Assembly: GCA_012932295.1 (NCBI GenBank)
Contig: JAAONU010000001.1
Coordinates: 51,743,134-51,807,133 of the forward strand
DNA: 64,000 bases
Source of the DNA: Cyclina sinensis
Taxonomy: Eukaryota > Mollusca > Bivalvia > Venerida > Veneridae
Reading direction: 5' to 3'
Position numbers and translations under genes: made by a program. Shown here piece by piece: positions 34,301-45,300 of the stretch; within the stretch, counting starts at the first letter, position 1; each line of letters starts with the position of its first letter. The notes below the pieces were generated by a model. The model searched no databases and was not told the origin of the DNA. It was given only the letters and a program-made list of their open reading frames with translations.

Positions 34301-37195
34301 TCAAAGCCAACACCAAAACCCCATTACATCTTAGGTTAAATAACAAATTCAACTCTTATTTCAACAGTTAACTTGCCATACCTTTAAACTTCAGTCTTAA
34401 GAATTTTATAATTTACCTAAATATTCTGAAGAGTTGATCAATTTCTGAATCACCATGGAAAAGAGGACGCTTTGTGACCATTTCAGCAAAAATGCATCCC
34501 ACACTCCACATATCCACAGGTGTGGAATATCTCTGTGAACCAAGAAGAATTTCTGGGGCTCTATACCACAATGTAACAACCTGAAACATTCACTGAAATC
34601 CATTATTTAACATAATTACCTTGTAGCAATGCATAAGTCTATTTTGTTTTTAAAATCTACCTCCTAAAAACAGGTTGAAGAAAAGATAGCTTAAATAAAA
34701 ATTAACCATCATTTTTTTACTCAAAATGTATCTGCACTTTGCCAGGTTAAGTTGCAGTTTATTTTTCTGAAGGAGAAAAAATGATAGAATTTCACAATGA
34801 ATTCAGGGCCCATGATCCTCTGTTTTGCGGTCTAATACAGTCTGCTTTACCTCATCAAAAAAGAAGCTGTTTTGCCCTTTTGTACATTTGAGATCCGCCT
34901 CCTTCATATAATGGAATAATAATAAATATAGATAAATGAAACTGTGACTTTCACTTAACAGAATCTGTCTACTGATCTTTACACTATTTAGACTTAATCT
35001 GAATTGGTCATGAAAATATAAGACTGAGTTTCCATTCCTGGTACCAGACTTTTTTAATGGCAAAGTTTGGACCAATATATGTAAGAACATCTTCCTTTGT
35101 TATGGTCTGAAAACACAGGTAAACATCTTTATAGATAAACTTATACCATGCTGGAAATCATGCTGAACAATTAGTTTCTCATTATACTGAATTAAGGGGT
35201 AATGAAGAATCTGACTTCATCAACTGAATGGGCGGCGGACCCTTTCCCCTAAAAGCAGAGTGAGGGCTTTGGCATTGTTTGTTTGAGAAGCAAAAGGCAA
35301 AAGTGAGACCATGACTATGGTCCTCCTCAGAAAACTGTAACAAAATATGTCGGCCACAAGGGCTTAGCTGAAACAGTATCAATCAGCTTACCTCGTGTGT
35401 GTAAACTCGTACCGGTATACCAAAAGCTCTGGCAAGACCAAAATCAGCAAGTTTTATCACACCATTGTTGTCTATCAAAAGATTTTGTGGCTTGAGATCA
35501 CGATGTAAAACTCGACGTTGGTGACAAAATAAAATTCCCTGAATAATCTGATATGTGTAACTCTGCAATGCAAAATACATTTTATTTAAAAAAAAAACAA
35601 ACAAAAAAACCTCCAACATTTAACTAATATTTAATTAGAATGCATTTTTGCTGACATATTACAAACACATCTATATTTAAAGTATATAAAGCATAAAAAG
35701 TAGATGTACAAGCCTGGTTGCCATATTTGATGCATAAATCATACTCATATTAAACTCCAGACAGTTTTACACAACAATTAATTTCTTTTAAAGGTTTTAT
35801 ACAACCAATTCAGTTGAATGAAACAGTTAAGAATCTTTAGCAGACAAAAGATTGTCAAAAGGACCTATGAATACATTAACAACAGGAAGTCCAACATTCC
35901 CAGAAGACACTTACTTTGACAAGCATTTTGTCCATGTACTGTCCACTTGGAATCGTATCCATGTACTTTTTCAAATCCATTGACAAAAACTCAAAAACAA
36001 GATACAACTTGTTCTCTTGCATCAAAACATCCTCCAAACTGAAAAATATAAGTAAAACAAACATGCACAAGCTAAACTTTGGTGAAGTCTTACATACATA
36101 ATAAAAATTTTGATGTTTCATAAGTTTGCATTTTTGTGATACCATTTAGTTTTATACAAAAGTATCTACTTTTCTTTAGATTTACTAAGTATATCAAACT
36201 AAACTGTTTGTCTAGTTTTTGTCCTTGAATTCTGTACATCATCCATGTTATACAAAGTTTAAGATGTTTTAAGCAAATTAATGTATACCTGTTTATAAGG
36301 GATTATTTCCTTACACGTATTTTCATATCCCATAATTATCTAAGAAATGCCATAATTTTTAACATCATTACAGGGATAATAAGTAGATAAGTGTTCACAC
36401 CAGACAATGTTTGGATGCTGTAGCTCCTTTAGCAGTGAGATCTCTCTTATGGCTGTAGATGGGACCCCTTCATCTTCACTCTCAAGACGGATCTTCTTCA
36501 AGGCTACATATTTATTTGTCTTTTTGTTCTTTCCCTTGTATACCACACCATATGTACCTGTGAAGTAAACAATTTATATCTTGTCAAAGAATGTGTATGA
36601 AGTATAAAAACAGAACTTTTTAAAATTTCAACAAGCTTCATTTTGTGTTTCTTTGTCCTATAGAAACAGACTTTTTTCTCCAGAACAGATAATTTTATAA
36701 CAAAATGACAATAAAAAATTATACTTTCCTTAATTATCCTGGCATGATTGCTTTGGTCACCTGAGCAAAGCATCCAACCATATGACAATATCTGCAGTGA
36801 GTTAGTTATTGATGACACAAGCATACTTGGTTTTCACTCCATTAGTTATAGAAAAAGTTATAGATTACTGAACTAACACTTGACTTGACTGACACTTGAC
36901 TTACCAAGCAATGATATCCCTAACTAGTGACATTTCACACTTAAAGAGAAATTACTATTGTGAACCCATAAAGCAATCACTGAATGGAATTAATATTTAG
37001 TTTTAATAACTTGTTCTCCAATCATTGTAAAATAAAACTAAACCTACAGATATCAGTGCTCAAATACATTTCTTTTTGCTTCAGATCTTGGATTATATTA
37101 GGCATGTTCCCATAGAACCTGCCATAAATGATTTACTGTAAAAAAAAAAGGTACACACCTTCTCCAATCTTTTCTATTTTTACATAATCATCCAT
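31351..37195 (-). CDS. CDK1: Cyclin-dependent kinase 1 (Cdc2)
   Basis: Seven coding exons: 37195-37159, 36557-36401, 36038-35915, 35562-35392, 34580-34417, 33518-33377 and 31455-31351. All borders are GT/AG with consistent phases, giving 299 residues. The Gly loop GEGTYG has inhibitory T14 and Y15; K33 is in VALKK; the cyclin helix is PSTAIRE at 45-51; catalytic HRDLKPQN has D128, DFG starts at D146, and the T-loop VYTHE places activating T161. [13 protein letters not shown] and QDVLM-like [11 protein letters not shown] fit CDK1 rather than CDK2. With cyclin B it drives entry into mitosis. The ATG is nine bases after an acceptor (CAG at 37207-37205), so at least one 5' non-coding exon exists upstream. 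Intron 6 carries a 1.3-kb transposon. Confidence 0.95.
31604..32943. mobile_element. Non-autonomous DNA transposon with CAGGGGTTCC termini and 5-bp TSD
   Basis: Termini are CAGGGGTTCCAT and, reverse-complemented, CAGGGGTTCCAC. Both are directly flanked by ATGTA (31599-31603 and 32944-32948). The interior has four tandem units of about 177-181 bp starting near 31973, 32149, 32330 and 32511 (TCGATTC..GTGTATCTCC). No transposase. It lies in CDK1 intron 6. Confidence 0.7.
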
Positions 37196-37747
37196 GGCTT
37201 TTTTCTGTAAATAGAAAGTCAAAGCAGTATTTAGTTAAAATTCATGTTTGAAGCAGTATTCCAGCAGCTGCTTTCTTTTTCCACCTTTATTTCACATAAA
37301 GTAGAACAAATTATGTAAAATGTGCAGGGTTAAAGGAAAGATGTACAATATTTACTAACAAATCAGCTGAAGTTTAACTCACTCAGCATGCCTGGGCATG
37401 TTGCATTAACACTTTAAATTGAAACTCTGTAAAGTCGCATAAAATATTTACTTTTCAATATTTAAGTATTATTTTAAATAGGGTAAATTTACTCTTAACA
37501 GCCACAACACTTATTTTGTGTACATTATTTGTACCTTCAACGATTGTAACCAATATTCGTGACAACCTCGTAATTATAATCGTTACATATGTAGAGTTCA
37601 AACTTTGGGGGAAAAATAAGACTTTTGTCGTCTAATAGTTTGAATATTTATACAAACTACCTAGATCACAGACTTGGTAAGATAAAAGATAATTACATGC
37701 TTTTGGTGCTCGTAGTTGTTTTGTTCTTTGCCGCTCCTTGAAAGATG

Positions 37748-37763
37748 TTCGAAATCAACCAAT
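37748..37763 (-). promoter_or_regulatory. Possible CCAAT box and CHR-like motif upstream of CDK1
   Basis: On the minus strand ATTGG (37763-37759) is followed by TTCGAA (37753-37748), about 560 bp upstream of the ATG and before the intron that splits the 5' UTR. CDK1 promoters use CCAAT and CHR (TTYGAA) elements, but the spacing here is only a few bases instead of about 30, so this is weak. Confidence 0.2.
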
Positions 37764-38277
37764 CCAAATCGAGGAGGAAATAGCCTCGTTCTAAAAGAAA
37801 ACAAGATGATTACATTTTGAAAAGGAAGTTTTTTAGCCCATGATATTCTAAAATAAATGTTTTTAAAAAGTAAAATATTTTTTCTTAATGTTTTCACTTT
37901 ATATATAGATCTAGAGAAAACTTGATACAAATTACACTTTTATTTAAATAAGCTTTACAGATATATTATGCACAATACTTATAGTGGCCACCCTATAAAG
38001 ATAATGTATTGATCTTCTTGGATACGGCTAATTTGCTTACAAGGAGGTTCTAGTCGACCACCCAGTATAAAACAGAATTCTGACGGTCGACAGTCTACTT
38101 TCGATTAATTTCTTTTAATATCATTTAGCGTTAGTGACTCTAAGTCATTATAAAAGTATAAGCTTCATTATTTTCATATAAAAATTGAAAAGGAATAAAT
38201 TATGGTTTAGCATCTATCATCCGTTCGTTCACAAATTCTTGAGAGGTCTCTAGCATGATACGGGCCCTTGTTTGGAA

Positions 38278-39113
38278 CAGGGCCTTAATTTCTGGTGGTA
38301 TCAGACGAAAATGGAGTTACGAAATCAGTTGGCATAAGATGGAAGTTGATAGGTGGACATAGAACTATATCTGTGTTTGCTTATGAAATACAGCACCGTA
38401 AACAAAGCAGTTTTGACGTAAATACAGTAATTCAATGATCATCAACGTACCGAATATCGGGTGGTTTTAGTGCTAACAGACTTGATAAAAACACTAAACA
38501 TGACTTGCACCACACTCTACTTGGACGATATTGGGATCTGGATATAAGGATTACAAAAAAGAAGAAAAAAGAGAAAAACGTATTAAGTAGTTGTCTTTTA
38601 CTCGTCCGCTTGCAAAGAAAACTTCTGTTGTTGAAGTAAAAAGATAGATATTATAAAAGGTCATAAATTGTTTCTTCTTTCTTGCAATTGTTTTATTTTA
38701 ATATCAGTCCATTTTTGACAAAAAATACCGATGTTTTTTTGTAAACTAGGTGCGAGCATTGCATGCTAACTTACCGCTAACCAACAATAGATAATTACAA
38801 AGACTTGTCGTATTTTACTCGTTGGCCTGAAAGAAAAACTTCCGTTATGGAAGTAAAAAAAAATAGAAATAAAAAAAGTCGATGTGTTTTCTTTCTTGCA
38901 AATCTCAAATTTTGAAAATCAGCCCATTATTGAAAAAATACCGATGTTTTTTGTAAATTAGATTCGAACATTATGTACATGTCAACTTCCGCTATGCGTT
39001 CGAAATAGATAATTAGCGATCGATTTTCCGTTATAGGATATACCGGTGAACGCATATTTTGGTTATTCTTGCGATGGATAAGGAGTGTCCATTCCCTCTG
39101 AATTAAGGCCCTG
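38278..39113. mobile_element. CAGGGCCTTAATT-ended element with 7-bp TSD
   Basis: Termini are CAGGGCCTTAATTT and its inverse AATTAAGGCCCTG, flanked by TTTGGAA on both sides (38271-38277 and 39114-39120). Inside, about 215 bp is tandemly duplicated (38588-38800 and 38810-39015), sharing TTTTACTCGT and AAAAATACCGATGTTTTTT. No coding frame. Intergenic between CDK1 and FLII. Confidence 0.7.
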
Positions 39114-39623
39114 TTTGGAATAACACACTATAGAAATGAAGTTTTCTATCTGAAATATGGATTTAAAACCTATGTCATATTGTGAAATGAGTATGTAGAT
39201 TGCAATGAATCTTTCCACAAATAGTTGCTAAATTGAGAAAACACGGCTCCGTTTAATTTCAGACTGTTATACTCCCCTGATTTCATGAAGTGTGTATTTG
39301 TACTTTTATCTGGACAAATTTTACTACTGTTGCAAATAACATGATAATTATAATACGGATTGGAAGGAAATTCTCCATTATTTTCGAGGAGGTAACTTGT
39401 GAGCACCACGGTTTCCCCGGTTAATGTCTCCTTACTAGGTTGCACATATATATAAATACTGTCTCAGCTTATTTTTGTGATTTTGTTAAAACGCGTTCAT
39501 TAAAAAATGCCCAAAATAAGTTGCCAGTGTATGCAGATGAGGCACTCGGTTTTCAAGGAAACTTTTTATGGAGCACTTGATCCATAGACCTCTTCATGTT
39601 TTAAAAAAGAGCACCGCTGGGCG

Positions 39624-40200
39624 TTATATGCCCGAAGGATGTTTTTTTCCCCAAGTATGATGCATTTGTGATATAAGGGAGGAAACCTTAGGCTTTAAAA
39701 TTAAATGATTTGCTTTAAAAAAAATTTTACCTTTGACCTACTGACCCCAAAATCAATAGGGTCATTTGCTCAATGTGTGCTACCATTATATGAATTTTGA
39801 AGTCTGTAAGACGATTGGTTGTCACCTAACAGAGTGTAAATGATTCTAAACATTTAGGTCACTGTGACCTTGACCTTCGACATACTGACCCCAAAATATT
39901 TAGAACTCATCCACTCAATGTGTGCTATCATGATATAAAGTTTGAAGACTCTATAACAAATGATTGGCAAGTTACACGGCGGAAATGATTTTCAATGTTA
40001 AGGTCTATGTGATCTTGACCTTTGAGCTACTGACTCCAAAATCAATAGGGGTCATCCACTTAATGTGAGCAATAATCAAATAATGGTAAAAGACCGTTGG
40101 CCAAAGAGTACTCAAGTTATCATCCAGAAACCAAATTGCGAACGGACGGACGGACGGACGCCCTGGACCATAACATAATATACCCCCTTCGGGCATATAA
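39624..40200 (-). mobile_element. 577-bp MITE-like element with perfect 15-bp TIRs
   Basis: TTATATGCCCGAAGG at the left is exactly inverted at the right (CCTTCGGGCATATAA). The inside holds three diverged units of the GGTCA-rich family (palindrome GGTCACTGTGACC at 39857-39869) and a GGAC microsatellite at about 40143-40158 before the right end. No clear TSD beyond TA. Confidence 0.75.
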
Positions 40201-41061
40201 AAATGTAAAACGTCTCTTCATGGGTTGACATCTGTGATTTAAATGATTGATCTTTTCTCAGAAATATTTTCATTAGAAAATGGGATGGTCCCTTTTCTGT
40301 TGAAAAAACTCCATTTGACACACAGCATATTATCCTTCCTACTTACAATCACTCAATCATATTAAGTATATGCAACATGTATTTTAATGTTTACGGAAGA
40401 ACATTTCTTAGGTGCCGTACTTTTCCCCCTTATGTTCCACTGAGGTTTTGTAAGTTAATGGGGAATCCCGACAGCAGAATTTAAATGTCGCTTACATGTT
40501 CTTCATAACTATCGTTGATTGATACCGTCTTTGTCATAAATAAATATTTTACGCTCTCAGAATAACATTTTTAACAATACTTCTTCCATTGCACTATCGT
40601 TTTGATAAGAAACTTTAGATGCTAAGCTCTTTATGTTGGGATGAAAACAAATTACCACGTATTGTTTTCGTGATTTTTTTATCTGTGTTTTAAAGATATT
40701 TAAGCGAGGAAGTGAGTGGAATTCATAATACCCTGTCATAGTTTTCGAACAAAATGAAAACTGTTTGTTTTATCTAAAATTGTATGAAATGACATACTTG
40801 GCGGAAACACCAGTTTTGCTGTAAATATTTCATCAAATGTGTTGTTTCTGAAAATATAGTTTCTTGAAAATTATTATGATTATGATTTTTATAGTTGTAT
40901 AACTTGATGACCTATATCAATTAACTGTAATAATACTTAATGAGTAATCAACAGGCAGCCTGCGTAAATATTTCAATAAACAAAATATTTCAATTTTTTT
41001 TTAACATTTGAACACGCTGACTCTTCAACTCGAAGTGTTCTTTTCGGTTTTCATTTACTTT

Positions 41062-41830
41062 TGTGTTATGATCCACTGCATACCGGCCTAAAATCGTATA
41101 AATACAAACTCTGACAGTTGCATAAGGGAATCGATTCTTTGGATCAGTCGTCTTGTGTTTGTTTTTGATGCGGGAAGACCCGAGTTCAAATCTTGCCTGG
41201 GTGGTCTTTTCAAGATGTATTGCATCTTACTGTTATGATCTTTCAGGTCAGTTAGATGGGGGCTCGTCCGGAAAAACCACTTCTGGACTTTATAACAATA
41301 ATAGTAAAAATCGGGCAAGATTTCTAATATAAAAATAGACCACACCATTCATCGTCATAAATGGAGACTTTCTCAAGAGGGGATGTGTTATGATCCAGTG
41401 TATACTGGCTTATAATTGTATAAATACAAACTCTGACAGCTGCGTCATGGAAGGAGCGGATCAGTGGTCCAGTAGTAATGCGCAGGAATGGTAATCCAGG
41501 GGTCGCGAGTTCGATCCAGCGCTCCTCTTCTAACATTACTAATTGTCTTTCGGTGAGCCGTTAAATCGAGGTCCGATGTATCAGTGCTATACACTGAGCG
41601 TGGAAAAGAACCAGGGGTATCTCTTGAATGGGAAGATTTCTGTATCTTGCACTACCTCTCACAACTTATAATAACTATAACCTCTACAGGGGAGGTAGGT
41701 CATATGAGCAATCGGCACCGACGATAAATAAACACAAATAGATAGATAGATGCGTTAGAGAATCAGTGGTCTAGAAAACTGGTTTTTGAGTCAGGAAGAC
41801 CTCAGTTCAAATCTCACACTGGGTGTACGT
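41062..41830 (+). mobile_element. Two related SINE-like copies, the second split by another SINE
   Basis: 41062-41206 and 41386-41452 plus 41751-41829 are copies of one repeat: TAAATACAAACTCTGACAG, then a tRNA-like head with a B-box-like word GAGTTCAAATC or CAGTTCAAATC. The second is split by a different tRNA-derived SINE (41453-41749) with GGAGCGGATCAGTGGTCCAG, B box GAGTTCGATCC and a (GATA)n tail. TGCGT occurs at both borders and may be the TSD. Confidence 0.65.
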
Positions 41831-42305
41831 TTTGTTTTAGGCGCTTTTCATCTTTTTGTTAAGAACTTCATGTCTATACGACTTGACAGTAGGTTATAAG
41901 TCAATATCCTTTCTCCGTATAATGTCTAAATTAATTCCAATACATTGTAGATGGGTTAAGGAATCTGTTGTCACTGACTTTTTTATATGGTCACTATTTA
42001 ATCTTTGTGTCGGAGGTACAAAATTTACTTTTTTAACTAATATACTTTCGAACATCGTCAACATACACTTGCAAATATTTACTATGAAATGCCTTAGAAA
42101 ATATGTCTTTATATTTGTATAGCACTTATCTTATTTATCTGCTGAGTAGTGCGCGATGTAGAAGGTGACATATGGATTTCTACGTTCTACTTGCCAACTT
42201 TTTTTGGCATCCATCCATATGATGACTTCAAGGATAGGAAGAAAAATGGGGCAATAACTTACACATATCCCTTGATTTCGGGTATTTTCGGCTATTGTCA
42301 CCAAA

Positions 42306-45300
42306 ATGGCTTCGACGGGAGTTTTGCCGTTCGTCCGAGGCATAGATTTGACTAAAAATGACTTCCTGGTAGGCACCTTTTAAGTAATAACAAAGTCTAA
42401 TCATTGCTGCTGAATCTTATTTTCCAGAGTTCAGCATTGATTGGCCACAAAATTCGTCTACAACTTTGTAGAAGTTGGTAGGACAGGGTTTAAATGTCGG
42501 CTGAAACATCTTACAGATCAGTATGAGTGTTTTTGTTGAACTCGAGGTTTTTAAACCTAACATGAATTTATTGTATCAAAGTTAGATAATGTTAAGACAT
42601 ACCCAGAACTTAGTCTACAGCCAACAAAAATGGGGAAGGTAAAATCTGTACTGTAGTAATGGATATTGTGGCTTTCGGACATTTCACCTCCTGGGCTTTT
42701 TACCACAGGAGTTTGAAATTCTATCAATAAACAAGAGATATTGTATAAGTTATGTCCAGTCTACATAATAAAAAAACACCAGGAATGTAACGCCTTTTCC
42801 CGACCCAATACACGTCGGACCGAATTATACGAACTGAACACAGAGTGGTAACAACATAGCGAGCCTCCTCGATAAAGAACACTTAAAGCTACCTATACTG
42901 ACCGATGATATTTTTTAACATGCCATTCTTAAAGAATTATTTAACAAATTACGCTCATTTCCTGATTTTTAAACTTGTCGCTGTAGCCATTCGCTGACGT
43001 CACGCCAGTCTCAGCACGGGAGTAAATATTAAATCATTTCATTTTGAGATAAAAACTGTTGTTATATTTCATTTGTTTTTAAATGAATTTATGATTAAGG
43101 CTATATTAAACATTTGGTAAATTTCGGTTGTAATAATTAAATACTAAAATAAACAAACTGTAAAAACCCAACAGGGGACGTCACTCTCACATCTGCCATG
43201 TTGATTGTTTTATAATCATGCGGTAAAAAAGAAAGGCGGTAAAGTAATTATTACAATTTTCATTTACTCCGGTGCTGAGATTGGTGTGACGTCAGTGAAT
43301 GGCTATGGCGACAAGTTTAAAAATCAAGAAATGAGCGATTTTCCTCTGTTATTTTGACTTTAATGGAAGGAGATGTTTAGAGCACATTTTAAATGAACAA
43401 ATGAAAATGGGTGCCCAAACAGCTTGTAAATTAGACTGTATAAAATATACACATGTCAAGAGGTTGACAACTGTGTTAATACTTAAATTTACAAACCTCT
43501 GATAAATCTACAGCTGACTTCTTCAAATTTCTTTATTCAGTGCTGAAACTTGGGTATTTATTTCAATATATGTTCTGTTTATAACAGTCAACAATATTTC
43601 CTGGTTATTGGCTTTCCTTCTGATTATGTGCTTGCCACACTAATGAACAAACACTTCATTGATCAAAACAATTTTATTTCTGTCAGATTAAAATAAAAAG
43701 GGTTTTGATTTATGCCTGCATCCTATCACATAGAATGTAAAAAACTAAACTAAAAACATAGATCTTTTTACACACAAACATATTTCTTTCTCCGAGATGA
43801 AAAGACTGAGTTTAAAAAATCTGAGGTATTCAAAGAATATACTGAATTTTACCTAAAAGTATATGAGCCAAAATGTTTTCTTAGAAATCCCCCAGAATAG
43901 TGAAGATGTAATGTCACCAGATGCCCAGACAATCTGTTTTCACTCTGTATACAATCATACATTATCAAAAGTAGAGTTCTAATTGGAAATATTATCAAGA
44001 CTATGAAGGCATAGAAAATAATGGCAGTTATATATTTTTTTCATACTAAAGAAAACTTTAGACAGTCATGGGTATTACTGCAACTGAATAATAGCAAAAT
44101 TACAGTTAAGATGCACCTTACTTAGAGTAAGTAATAGGTAAAACAATGAAAGGTTTTAGAATAGGTAGGGTTTAAAACTTCGAGAATAGGTCCATTAAGG
44201 CTGACAAAAATCTAGAAGTACCACTTTGGATTGTCTCTAAAATGACTGACTTACTGCTTTTTTTTGTTTCATTAAGGAAAGAGTAACAACCCAATAAATT
44301 AAACCCTTATTATCAATAACAAGCATGTAATTGTTTGAAGTGGATCATTCTGGACTAGGAAGTTCTTTGACATGTCTTTCTGGTTTTAGGCCATTCAAAA
44401 ATCAGTCAAATACATGTTATCTTTTTTGAAGTTTTAAATGAAAACAAAATGAAAAAAAAAAAAAATCCCAGATATGATTGTCTGAAAATCTCCACTCTCA
44501 GGGGACCTCTTTCAAAGATGTAACCTTTTTTATCACATTGATCTGCAATGTTGACATGTAGAGGGAACTGCTTAATTTCATGTGCCTAAGAAAAATAGTA
44601 TTGATAAGTCAATATGTGAATCTAATAATAAATTTTAATTTTTAAATGCTTTTTTAGAACAATAAGTTTCCACCTCAAATGGCTGAGATGACAGGATTGA
44701 GATGGCTCAAATTAAACAAGACTGGCTTAAAAGAGATGCCAAAAGAAATGGCCAACCTTAAAAAATTAGTAAGTACATGTGCTCTATTAACATGTCTGTC
44801 TTATTGTCTTGATTTTTAATCCTGAATTAGAACAAGCTTATTATTTAGAGTAACATTTAACAGGAAAGTTCCAGTTGTGATCAGTGCAGTAAAAAGTGTA
44901 GCTAATGTGAAGCCAAAACACTTACTATTGAACAGAATATAAAGGAACTGTTTGTTTTACATGACCAATGCTTGTTGGGTTGGTACATATTTGAACTGTA
45001 TCAGTACATAATAAAGAATTGCTCTAAATCTAATTTAAGGCTCTAAGGAAGTTTTTAAAAAAATATAAAGTTGTAAATCCATCTGAGATATCTTTGTTGA
45101 GAAATTGCAGAAAGATATTACTGACTGATATTTGGTAAGTAATGTTGTGTTAATGAAATGGAATTTACTGCTTTATTTGTAATTCACATCTTTCTGTTTA
45201 TAGGAGCATTTGTCTCTTATCAAGAACAACATAGATTCATTGGGGAAGGATGTGGAAAATCTACCAGCACTGAGAACTATTAACTGTAGACACAATGGCT

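Noticed and set aside
41465..41526. tRNA-like sequence GGAGCGGATCAGTGG with GAGTTCGATCC
   Set aside because: It is the head of a GATA-tailed SINE and has no complete cloverleaf.
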